Positions 1-5,595 of a DNA stretch of 18,863 nt are shown one piece after another; the first letter of the stretch is position 1, and every line of letters begins with the position of its first letter. Position numbers and translations under genes: made by a program. The notes under the pieces were generated by a model. It was not told where the DNA came from, did no database searches, and saw only the letters and a program-made list of their open reading frames with translations. Source of the stretch: Rugosibacter sp. (GTDB lineage: Bacteria > Pseudomonadota > Gammaproteobacteria > Burkholderiales > Rhodocyclaceae); NCBI GenBank assembly GCA_023257495.1, contig JALRCC010000079.1, forward strand, positions 1-18,863. Direction: 5' to 3'.

Positions 1-1
1 C

Positions 2-859
2 GCCACGACCGATTTTTTCACCCCGATCGTCGATAACCCGCGTGACTTTGGACGCATCGCCGCCACCAACGCCTTATCCGACGTGTACGCCATGGGTGCC
101 CGCCCCTTGTTTGCCTTGGCACTAGTTGGCATGCCGCTAGACAAACTCCCCGCTGAAGTCATCCGCGAAATTCTGGCGGGTGGCGAAGAAATCTGCGCTG
201 CTGCGGGCATCCCCATTGCAGGCGGACATTCGATTGATGTACTGGAACCCATCTATGGCCTCGTGGGCATTGGTCTGGTGCATCCTGATCAAATCAAACG
301 CAACAGTGGCGCACAAGCAGGCGATGTGTTGATTCTGGGCAAACCGCTGGGCATCGGCATCCTTTCCGCAGCGCTCAAAAAAGAAGTGCTCTCCAGCGCA
401 GGCTATGCCGACATGCTGCGTTGGACAACGCAACTGAACACCCCCGGCTGTGCCTTCGCAAACATGGACGAGGTGCATGCCGTCACCGATGTCACCGGCT
501 TTGGCCTTGCCGGTCATCTGCTGGAAATCTGTCGCGGGTCGCAGCTAGGTGCCACCCTCAGGTTTGCACAATTACCACTGATTGATGAAGCCATACACCA
601 CGCAAAGACAGGCATTGTCACTGGCGCATCCGCGCGCAACTGGGCAGGTTATGGCAGCCAGACAACCCTTACACCGGATCTCGCCGAATGGCAGCAAAAA
701 ATACTCACCGACCCGCAAACCAGTGGCGGCCTGCTGGTCGCCTGCTCGCCTGCGGCAGCGGAGGCCGTCCTCGCTCAATTCAGGCAAGAAGGATTTGAGC
801 AAGCAGCCGTTATTGGTGAGATGCGCCGTGGCGCGCCTACGCTGACGGTGGATGCCTAA
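2..859 (+). CDS. selD: Selenophosphate synthase (selenide, water dikinase), 5' end missing
   Basis: SelD makes selenophosphate from selenide and ATP. Selenophosphate is the selenium donor for selenocysteine and for 2-selenouridine in tRNA. The reading frame is open from base 2, so the gene enters from outside the window. The first visible residues read TTDFFTPIVDNPRDFGRIAA, the conserved ATP/metal-binding stretch of SelD, followed by AGGHSID and VTDVTGFGLAGHL. The C-terminal domain has the TDPQTSGGLL motif. The N-terminal glycine-rich segment with the catalytic Cys/Sec and Lys lies outside the window, so I cannot say whether this SelD uses Cys or Sec. No other selenium gene is visible. A strong hairpin follows at 964-998. 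Family assignment is very secure. Confidence 0.97.
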   Translation, partial: ATTDFFTPIVDNPRDFGRIAATNALSDVYAMGARPLFALALVGMPLDKLPAEVIREILAGGEEICAAAGIPIAGGHSIDVLEPIYGLVGIGLVHPDQIKRNSGAQAGDVLILGKPLGIGILSAALKKEVLSSAGYADMLRWTTQLNTPGCAFANMDEVHAVTDVTGFGLAGHLLEICRGSQLGATLRFAQLPLIDEAIHHAKTGIVTGASARNWAGYGSQTTLTPDLAEWQQKILTDPQTSGGLLVACSPAAAEAVLAQFRQEGFEQAAVIGEMRRGAPTLTVDA

Positions 860-963
860 TACCCAAGCATGCCACCCAGACGTAGCAACGGTGCCCAAAA
901 AGTCGGCGCTGGTGATACGGCAACAGAATGATTCCCGCGTTCCAAAATAAGAGAAAGATAATA

Positions 964-998
964 AAAAACCCTCAAAGCCATTGGCTGTGAGGGTTTTT
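964..998 (+). terminator. Strong hairpin terminator after selD, probably bidirectional
   Basis: The 11-bp arm AAAAACCCTCA (964-974) pairs perfectly with TGAGGGTTTTT (988-998). A further AGCC/GGCT pairing (976-979 with 983-986) lies inside the loop. The A-run on one side and T-run on the other would let it act on either strand. It lies about 105 bp after the selD stop and marks the left edge of the decayed island. Confidence 0.75.
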
Positions 999-1013
999 GT
1001 CAATCATTGGTGG

Positions 1014-1079
1014 ATGCAGAAGTGGATTCGCGATCTGTTCATCCGCTCTAAGCAGGATGCCATTGAGGCAAGACCATGA
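1014..1079 (+). pseudogene. Short ORF tail overlapping the AbiEii-like start by ATGA
   Basis: A frame reading MQKWIRDLFIRSKQDAIEARP ends in TGA at 1077-1079, and that stop overlaps the ATG of the AbiEii-like fragment (ATGA, 1076-1079). The overlap is typical of translationally coupled toxin-antitoxin pairs, where the upstream gene would be an AbiEi-type antitoxin. I do not recognise the peptide itself. The frame stays open further upstream, but there it runs through the terminator hairpin, so no complete gene is present. It may be the last codons of a deleted partner or a chance ORF. Confidence 0.25.
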
Positions 1080-1411
1080 ATCCAGATTTTCTTCGCGTGA
1101 TTGCTGCCAACCCCGATAATCGTCGGGGTCTGTTTCTGGCGACCGCCAACCGGCTGGGCACGCCACTCCAGAACGTCGAGAAGGATTTCTGGGTGTCCTG
1201 GGTGCTCGATCTGCTCTTCAACGGCCGCGATGCCGACGAACCTCATTCGTTGATGGTGGGAAAGGATGGGCGAACAGCGCCCCCCCTTTTGGAGGCAGAC
1301 CGAGTTACCCAGTCAGAAAACGGACTTGAAATGTTTGTCGACCCTGATCATCTGGCACTGGATTCATTGCGTGTGGAACAGGTTTACATCGATCTCTGGT
1401 CAGGTAATTGA
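1076..1411 (+). pseudogene. Truncated AbiEii/AbiGii-type nucleotidyltransferase toxin (N-terminal fragment)
   Basis: The first roughly 52 residues (MNPDFLRVIAANPDNRRG..., then TPLQNVEKDFWVSWVLDLLF) read as the N-terminus of the AbiEii/AbiGii nucleotidyltransferase toxin family. In full proteins this segment precedes a GG(T/S)S nucleotidyltransferase motif. Here similarity stops around residue 52-58 (about base 1240), before that motif. The frame continues to a stop at 1409-1411 through sequence I cannot assign. Full-length members are roughly 250-300 residues, so about four fifths is gone and the fragment should be inactive. The family name rests on recognition of the N-terminal sequence, not on a search. 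Confidence 0.6.
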
Positions 1412-1571
1412 TTCGGTAGGTACCATCGACCAGGACCGGGTTGGTCCAGCCAAATTCAACGATGCTGGCCGCGAGCTTGGCGACCTGCGCCTCGGAATGC
1501 GTGCGCGGATTTCGGGCGAACGGGATCAGCGTCTCGACCTTCCGGTATTTGACGTTCAAGGTTTGGGTCAT
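1305..1571 (-). pseudogene. Truncated ParB-domain DNA methylase of phage type (N-terminal fragment)
   Basis: On the minus strand an ATG at 1571 opens MTQTLNVKYRKVETLIPFAR, followed by NPRTHSEAQVAKLAASIVEFGWTNPVLVDG. This is the start of the ParB/Srx-like nuclease domain that forms the N-terminus of many phage-borne DNA methylases. Similarity ends abruptly at about residue 50 (base 1422), just before the expected G(H/R)GR loop. The remaining 39 codons (TYRINYLTRD...) are unrelated sequence up to the stop at 1305. The ParB domain is incomplete and the methylase domain is absent. The fragment is convergent with the AbiEii remnant and overlaps it, which indicates that a deletion or rearrangement joined two broken genes near 1411-1422. 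Confidence 0.6.
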
Positions 1572-1578
1572 GGAATGC

Positions 1579-1602
1579 AAAAACCCGCCCACTGTGGCGG
1601 GT
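1579..1602 (-). terminator. Terminator-like hairpin on the minus strand
   Basis: ACCCGCC (1583-1589) pairs with GGCGGGT (1596-1602) around a 6-nt loop. Read on the minus strand it is followed by a T-run (complement of the A-run at 1579-1583). It sits 8 bp before the start of the ParB-like fragment. It may separate two former phage genes, or it may be coincidental structure in a phage coding overlap. Confidence 0.4.
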
Positions 1603-1614
1603 CGTAGATTGGGT

Positions 1615-1665
1615 GGTAACTCGGTTCAAGTGGTAACCGGGGTGGTAACTGGTAACCCCGGTAAC
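1615..1665. repeat. Cluster of five GGTAAC repeats
   Basis: GGTAAC occurs at 1615-1620, 1632-1637, 1644-1649, 1651-1656 and 1660-1665. Three of the copies extend to GGTAACC. On the minus strand the cluster lies in an open frame (reading EVTGVTSYHPGYHLNRVTTQ) that begins at 1716 and runs towards the ParB-like fragment. The repeats may therefore be either decayed coding sequence with a repeated Val-Thr pattern or a small array of protein-binding sites. I cannot assign this frame to a family. Confidence 0.5.
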
Positions 1666-1787
1666 CTCGTTGCGCAGTCTGACGCTATCGAAATGCCGGG
1701 CTGTCGCCTCCCGCATGGCTTTTGGGCCAGGAAGGACCCGTCAAAATCTGTTCAACGGGTGCAGATTCCATTGCTTGCATTGGCGAG

Positions 1788-1816
1788 TTGGTTCGGCTAA
1801 ACTTGTACTGTATATT
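1788..1816 (+). promoter_or_regulatory. Likely promoter of yefM-yoeB
   Basis: TTGGTT (1788-1793) and TATATT (1811-1816) are separated by 17 bp, a good sigma-70 pattern. The start of transcription would fall near 1823, about 10 nt before the yefM ATG. The imperfect palindrome CTGTATATTGAACAG (1808-1822) overlaps the -10 box and is a plausible operator for autoregulation, as is usual for YefM-YoeB. That role is inferred. Confidence 0.45.
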
Positions 1817-1832
1817 GAACAGGTAGAACATC

Positions 1833-2087
1833 ATGCGCGTTGTTAATTTCTCTGATGCTCGCAACAGCCTCAAGTCCATCATCGACCAGGTTAGCGACGA
1901 TGCCGACTACACGGTGATCACCCGACGTGACGCTTCCGATGCTGTCGTGATGTCGCTCGACACCTTCAACAGCCTCATGGAGACGGTCCATCTGCTGAAA
2001 TCGCCGGCCAATGCCGCTCACTTAGCGCGCTCGATCGAGCAATACCGCAAGGGCAAGGTCAAGGCACGGGACTTAGTCGATGCCTAG
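1833..2087 (+). CDS. yefM: YefM/Phd-family antitoxin
   Basis: This 84-residue protein reads MRVVNFSDARNSLKSIIDQV... with the N-terminal Phd/YefM DNA-binding fold. It carries the typical VITRRDASDAVVMSLDTFNSL core and a C-terminal region (about residues 55-84) that would wrap and neutralise the toxin. The length matches E. coli YefM (about 83 aa). The start is supported by AGGTA at 1821-1825, 7 nt before the ATG. The stop overlaps the toxin start by 8 bp, so the two genes should be translationally coupled with the antitoxin first. It probably represses its own promoter together with the toxin. The frame is intact although it sits among broken phage genes. Confidence 0.93.
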   Translation: MRVVNFSDARNSLKSIIDQVSDDADYTVITRRDASDAVVMSLDTFNSLMETVHLLKSPANAAHLARSIEQYRKGKVKARDLVDA

Positions 2088-2346
2088 CCGCATCACCTGG
2101 ACGCTCGCCGCCTGGGAGGACTACCAGTACTGGCAAGGACAGGATCGCAAGACACTGAAACGGATCAACGATGTGATCCGTGATTGCCTGCGCGAACCGT
2201 TTGATGGAATCGGCAAACCCGAACCCCTGAAAGAAAACCTGTCTGGTTTCTGGTCGCGCCGTATCGACGATGCCAATCGGCTTGTCTATTGCGTGGATGG
2301 CGAGGATCTGGTGATCATCGCCTGCCGGTATCACTACGACAATTAG
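2080..2346 (+). CDS. yoeB: YoeB-family mRNA interferase toxin
   Basis: YoeB is a small RelE-fold ribonuclease that cuts mRNA in the ribosomal A site. This 88-residue copy aligns along its whole length with E. coli YoeB, including GKPEPLK and the NLSGFWSRRI block. The catalytic residues known from E. coli are all present by position: Glu48 (E46), Arg67 (R65), His85 (H83) and Tyr86 (Y84). Two residues, Asp-Asn, follow the catalytic tyrosine, whereas E. coli YoeB ends at that tyrosine. The gene overlaps yefM by 8 bp (ATGCCTAG). It is expected to be an active toxin held in check by YefM, and it has probably stabilised the surrounding island. Confidence 0.94.
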   Translation: MPSRITWTLAAWEDYQYWQGQDRKTLKRINDVIRDCLREPFDGIGKPEPLKENLSGFWSRRIDDANRLVYCVDGEDLVIIACRYHYDN

Positions 2347-2368
2347 GCTGAGCGCGCGTCACAAACCA

Positions 2369-2396
2369 CGAAGGCCACAGTCTCCTATGGCCTTCG
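2369..2396 (+). repeat. 9-bp hairpin after yoeB
   Basis: CGAAGGCCA (2369-2377) and TGGCCTTCG (2388-2396) form a perfect stem with a 10-nt loop, 23 bp after the yoeB stop. There is no T-run after it, so it is not a standard intrinsic terminator, though it could protect the mRNA end or work with Rho. Confidence 0.4.
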
Positions 2397-2529
2397 ATGT
2401 ATGTCGGTCTTTGCTCGCGACCATAGCAGCGATAATAGTAATATCCGCCTGAAATGTTGCAGCGCTAAAAACGTATGAATCCTGCGCCCATCCTCACGAT
2501 TCCGAAGCGGTTGGAAAGCGCCGGCAGTT

Positions 2530-2765
2530 TCACGTAACTTCATTCAGGCAATCTGGCACATTGATCTCTGCCGCTCCGTTCAGGTGCGCAGCGACTGTAG
2601 CCAAAGCCTTCTGCCATGTCCGCCACGCCGTCGTGCGATGACAGGCCAGACATTGAAGTAGCCCTGGACTTTGACGCGAGGCAGACGTCGCCCTGTCTCG
2701 ACCGCCTCGGCAAACCGGGCGGCCACATCTTCTGTTGTCCATTCAACCACGACGCTTCTCCCCAT
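2530..2765 (-). pseudogene. DUF6362-like phage gene with an internal deletion
   Basis: On the minus strand, residues 1-45 from the ATG at 2765 include VVVEWTTEDVAARFAEAVET and RRLPRVKVQGYFNVWPVIAR. This is the N-terminal half of the DUF6362 family, small proteins found in prophages. The family's C-terminal helix-turn-helix-like end, RTTAWRTWQKALATVAAHLN, follows immediately at about 2637 but in another reading frame, ending at 2530. The roughly 60-80 residues normally between them are missing, so a deletion near base 2635 fused the two ends out of frame. An SD-like AAAGGAAA lies upstream. The gene is certainly broken. The family name is from recognition only. Confidence 0.6.
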
Positions 2766-3022
2766 AGAGTCAGGCGCCAGATGTTTCCTTTGCTCACCAA
2801 AACGCAGGAAAAATCCGCTTGAAAAGTCGAAGCCTACCCCGTTGATTTTATTGGTTTGATCATTTTTAAATCGTTTACTTCACCCCCGACTGATGAGTGC
2901 AAGTCTTGGAGAAAACGCGGCCACCAGAGAGAGAAAGAGCAAGAAAGCACACTATGGTTGAGGTACGCGAAGTAAACATGAACCCGCAGCAACCCGCGCC
3001 GACACGCGGCTGTAGGCGAAAA
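2766..3022. other. Non-coding end of the island
   Basis: No convincing gene is visible between the DUF6362-like remnant and the tRNA terminator. The part at 2838-2880 is distinctly AT-rich compared with its surroundings. Short open frames here have no recognisable content, and one of them runs into the tRNA. The stretch is best read as remains of the integrated element next to the tRNA 3' end. Confidence 0.5.
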
Positions 3023-3046
3023 AAAACCGCCAAGAGAGGCGGTTTT
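3023..3046 (-). terminator. Terminator of the tRNA-Ser gene (bidirectional)
   Basis: AAAACCGCC (3023-3031) pairs with GGCGGTTTT (3038-3046) around a 6-nt loop. On the minus strand the stem is followed by an eight-T run, giving a strong intrinsic terminator 11 nt after the tRNA CCA. On the plus strand it is followed by CTTT, so it may also stop transcription leaving the island. Confidence 0.85.
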
Positions 3047-3056
3047 CTTTCAATTC

Positions 3057-3146
3057 TGGCGGAGAGGGCGGGATTCGAACCCGCGTTAGGCTTTCACCTA
3101 AACACGCTTTCCAGGCGTGCGACTTAAACCGCTCATCCACCTCTCC
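3057..3146 (-). tRNA. serT-GGA: tRNA-Ser (anticodon GGA)
   Basis: The minus strand folds as a class II tRNA. The acceptor arm GGAGAGG pairs with CCTCTCC, the anticodon loop reads CTGGAAA (anticodon GGA, UCC/UCU codons), the variable arm is long as serine tRNAs require, and the T loop reads GGTTCGAATCC. The discriminator base is G (complement of 3060) and CCA is encoded (3057-3059). The gene runs in the same direction as nadC just upstream, but it has its own likely promoter. Its 3' end faces the phage-derived island. The symbol is descriptive only. Confidence 0.96.
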
Positions 3147-3195
3147 GCTGAGACTAGCTGATGTTAACTGTTTCACTCAGCCTAGCAGGGCGCGG

Positions 3196-3201
3196 ATTCT
3201 A
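3196..3201 (-). promoter_or_regulatory. Probable tRNA-Ser promoter (extended -10)
   Basis: On the minus strand TGCTAGAAT contains a good -10 (TAGAAT, 3196-3201) with the extended TGn motif. It is followed by a GC-rich stretch, CCGCGCCC, resembling the discriminator of stringently controlled stable-RNA promoters. The -35 region is weak. Transcription would start about 43 nt before the tRNA. Confidence 0.4.
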
Positions 3202-3207
3202 GCAGAA

Positions 3208-4065
3208 TCAGGTTTCGCTGTGCCTTAAAGAAAGGTCAATGGCACGTATATCTTTGGTCAAGCTGCCAATAGAGATACGATCCACCCCGGTTTGAGCAAT
3301 ACTGCGCACCGTCTCCAGGCTGACGCCACCGGAGGCTTCCAGTTGTGCACGGCCAGCAGTTAAGGTGACGGCTTCGCGCATTTGCGCAAGACTCATGTTA
3401 TCCAGCAAAATCAGCCGGGCACCTGCATCCAATGCTTCGCCGAGCTGGGTCAGCGTTTCAACTTCAATCTGGATGAAAACATCACCATGCGCAATGGCGC
3501 GGGCGCGCTCTAGCGCTGGCACCACGCCACCTGCAGCGATGATGTGATTCTCCTTGATCAGCAGCCCATCGTAAAGGCCGAGCCGATGATTTGTACCCCC
3601 GCCACACGTCACTGCGTATTTTTGCGCCAGGCGTAAACCCGGCACGGTTTTTCGGGTATCCAAAATACGCGCACGGGTGCCACTCACCGCATCAACATAG
3701 GCGCGTGTGGTCGTTGCCGTCGCCGAGAGCAACTGCACAAAATTAAGCGCCGCACGCTCTGCCGTTAATAGCGCACGGGTGTTGGCTTCTATCTGGCAGA
3801 GTGTTTGCCCTGCGCCGATGCGCTCGCCGTCGTTTGCCGTCCAGTGAATGACGGCGGCCGGGTCTAGCCGATGAAAGCAGGCATTAAACCAATCAGTGCC
3901 CGCTAATACAGCATCCTCACGGCAAACAACCATGCCTTGTGAGCGCCGATCGGCTGGGGTGAGTAATGCGGTGATATCGCCATCACCGATATCTTCAGCT
4001 AGCGCAGCAAGTGCATTGCGTTCAATTTCAGCGGCTAGCGCAAACCGGTTTTGCAAGGTTTTCAT
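3208..4065 (-). CDS. nadC: Nicotinate-nucleotide pyrophosphorylase (quinolinate phosphoribosyltransferase)
   Basis: NadC converts quinolinate and PRPP to nicotinate mononucleotide, CO2 and pyrophosphate in de novo NAD synthesis. The 285-residue length is typical. Visible motifs include DIGDGDIT (25-32), TAERAALNF (101-109), DTRKTVPGLR (136-145) and GGGTNHRLGLYDGLLIKENH (155-174), which carry substrate-binding Arg, His and Lys residues. EVE (201-203) and LDNMS near residue 221 belong to the barrel active site. The ATG at 4065 fits the family N-terminus. No strong SD is visible. nadC is divergent from the glutamate-synthase-like gene with only 51 bp between the two starts, so the promoters must be tightly packed there. 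Confidence 0.97.
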   Translation of the reverse strand: MKTLQNRFALAAEIERNALAALAEDIGDGDITALLTPADRRSQGMVVCREDAVLAGTDWFNACFHRLDPAAVIHWTANDGERIGAGQTLCQIEANTRALLTAERAALNFVQLLSATATTTRAYVDAVSGTRARILDTRKTVPGLRLAQKYAVTCGGGTNHRLGLYDGLLIKENHIIAAGGVVPALERARAIAHGDVFIQIEVETLTQLGEALDAGARLILLDNMSLAQMREAVTLTAGRAQLEASGGVSLETVRSIAQTGVDRISIGSLTKDIRAIDLSLRHSET

Positions 4066-4116
4066 GATATGTTAAGTCCCAATAAGCTCTGCTCGATTCT
4101 AACAGGGGGAAATCAA

Positions 4117-5595
4117 ATGTTCGGTGTGTTCTCAGCCAGTCTCGGGATGCTCATTGCCCTCGCACTGGCGATTGTGGTGACCTATTTTTATCTGAAAGAC
4201 ATTACACAGAAAAAACATGCCATTTTGCGCAACTTCCCTCTCATTGGCCGGTTGCGTTATTTTTTCGAACAACTGGGTGAATACTTTCGGCAATACTTTT
4301 TTCTGGGTGACCGCGATGAGCGCCCTTTTAATCGCTCAACCCGCAGCTGGGTTTACCGCATGGCCAAAAATGAAGGGGGCGTACTGGGGTTTGGTTCTAC
4401 CTACAACTTGCACGAACCAGGCGCATTGATTTTTGTAAATGCACCGTTTCCTGTGTTGGAAAGTGACCGGTTACCCACCCCGCCGTTAATGATAGGCGAA
4501 GGCTGGTGTAACAACCCGTTTTTCACCCGATCGTTGGTCAATATCAGCGGCATGAGTTTTGGTGCCATTTCCCAACCGGCCGTCAGCGCGTTATCACGTG
4601 GTGCGGCCAAGGCGGGTTGCTGGATTGATACTGGCGAGGGAGGACTCTCCCCTTATCATCTCGAAGGGGGCTGTGATGTGGTGATGCAGATCGGCACCGC
4701 AAAATACGGCGTACGCGACCATGAAGGCCGCCTTTCCAAAGAGAAATTGCGTGAAATCGCGGCACACGACACTGTCCGCGCCTTTGAGATCAAGCTTTCG
4801 CAAGGAGCCAAACCGGGCAAAGGAGGTGTACTGCCTGGCGGTAAAGTGACAGATGAAATCGCTCGCATTCGCGGGATTCCGCCAGGCATGGATTCGCTCT
4901 CGCCGAATCGGCATCTGGATATTGCCAATATTGATGAGTTGCTCGACACGATCGTTCGCGTACGCGACATCACCGGTAAACCCGTAGGCCTCAAGACTGC
5001 CATCGGAGGATGGGGCTTCATGAATCAGCTCACTGAAGCTGTCGCACGGCGTGGCTTGGGTGATGCGCCAGACTTTATAGCGATTGACGGTGGCGAAGGT
5101 GGCTCAGGGGCAGCACCCCAAGCACTGGCCGACCATATGGGCTTATCCATTGACGAAGCCTTGCCGCGCGCAGTCGATGCGCTGCTCGAAGCGGGGATAA
5201 AAGACCGGGTAAAAGTCATTGCCTCAGGGCAACTGATCACCTCGGCACGGGCAGCATGGGCGCTGGCCTGTGGTGCGGATTACGTGAATACCGCACGGGG
5301 CTTCATGTTTTCATTGGGCTGCATTCAGGCCTTGCGTTGTCACACCAATACCTGTCCCACCGGTATCACGACACATAACATCAAGCTGCAACGCGGGCTG
5401 GTAGTAGAAGAAAAATTTGAACGGGTAGCCAACTATTGCATAAACATCAACAAGGAAATTGACATGATCGCGCACAGTTGCGGCTTGCGCCATGCCCGCG
5501 AGTTTCGTCGCGAACATGTGCGCATTGCAGATGCGGATGGCCGCACCACGGCGCTCAATATGCTTTATCCGTATCCGGTACCGGGGTTTTCTTGA
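4117..5595 (+). CDS. Membrane-anchored glutamate-synthase-like FMN/Fe-S protein
   Basis: This 492-residue protein is the stand-alone FMN-binding glutamate synthase domain (GltB central region, COG0069 type). Residues 3-24 form a hydrophobic segment that should anchor it in the inner membrane. The barrel contains GEGGLSPYHLEGG, LSQGAKPGKGG, IDGGEGGSGAAP and an RGFMFSLGCIQALRC segment. Cys402, Cys408 and Cys413 give the C-x5-C-x4-C pattern that holds the [3Fe-4S] cluster in glutamate synthases. There is no N-terminal glutaminase domain and no small subunit nearby, so the nitrogen and electron donors are unknown. The start at 4117 is chosen for the SD AGGGGGA (4104-4110). A TTG at 4051 would overlap nadC. 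The 3' end overlaps the transporter gene by 41 bp. Confidence 0.88.
   Translation: MFGVFSASLGMLIALALAIVVTYFYLKDITQKKHAILRNFPLIGRLRYFFEQLGEYFRQYFFLGDRDERPFNRSTRSWVYRMAKNEGGVLGFGSTYNLHEPGALIFVNAPFPVLESDRLPTPPLMIGEGWCNNPFFTRSLVNISGMSFGAISQPAVSALSRGAAKAGCWIDTGEGGLSPYHLEGGCDVVMQIGTAKYGVRDHEGRLSKEKLREIAAHDTVRAFEIKLSQGAKPGKGGVLPGGKVTDEIARIRGIPPGMDSLSPNRHLDIANIDELLDTIVRVRDITGKPVGLKTAIGGWGFMNQLTEAVARRGLGDAPDFIAIDGGEGGSGAAPQALADHMGLSIDEALPRAVDALLEAGIKDRVKVIASGQLITSARAAWALACGADYVNTARGFMFSLGCIQALRCHTNTCPTGITTHNIKLQRGLVVEEKFERVANYCININKEIDMIAHSCGLRHAREFRREHVRIADADGRTTALNMLYPYPVPGFS

Noticed and set aside
934..941. CCCGCGTT shared with the tRNA-Ser T arm (3080-3087), as a possible attachment-site remnant
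   Set aside because: Only 8 bp match, the flanks do not align, and a chance match of this length is quite likely over the interval searched.
1808..1822. LexA-like box CTGTATATTGAACAG before yefM
   Set aside because: The spacing between CTG and CAG is 9, one base shorter than the standard LexA site. It is better explained as a promoter -10 with a possible YefM operator.
2873..2977. 9-bp inverted repeat GTTTACTTC / GAAGTAAAC, as possible element ends
   Set aside because: The copies are 87 bp apart, have no matching flanks, no target duplication and no transposase, so chance is sufficient.
2897..3127. Open frame on the plus strand running into the tRNA
   Set aside because: It crosses the terminator and the tRNA-Ser gene on the opposite strand, so it cannot be a real gene in full.
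4051..4116. Upstream TTG start for the glutamate-synthase-like gene
   Set aside because: It overlaps the nadC start and adds residues not resembling a membrane anchor, while the ATG at 4117 has a strong SD.
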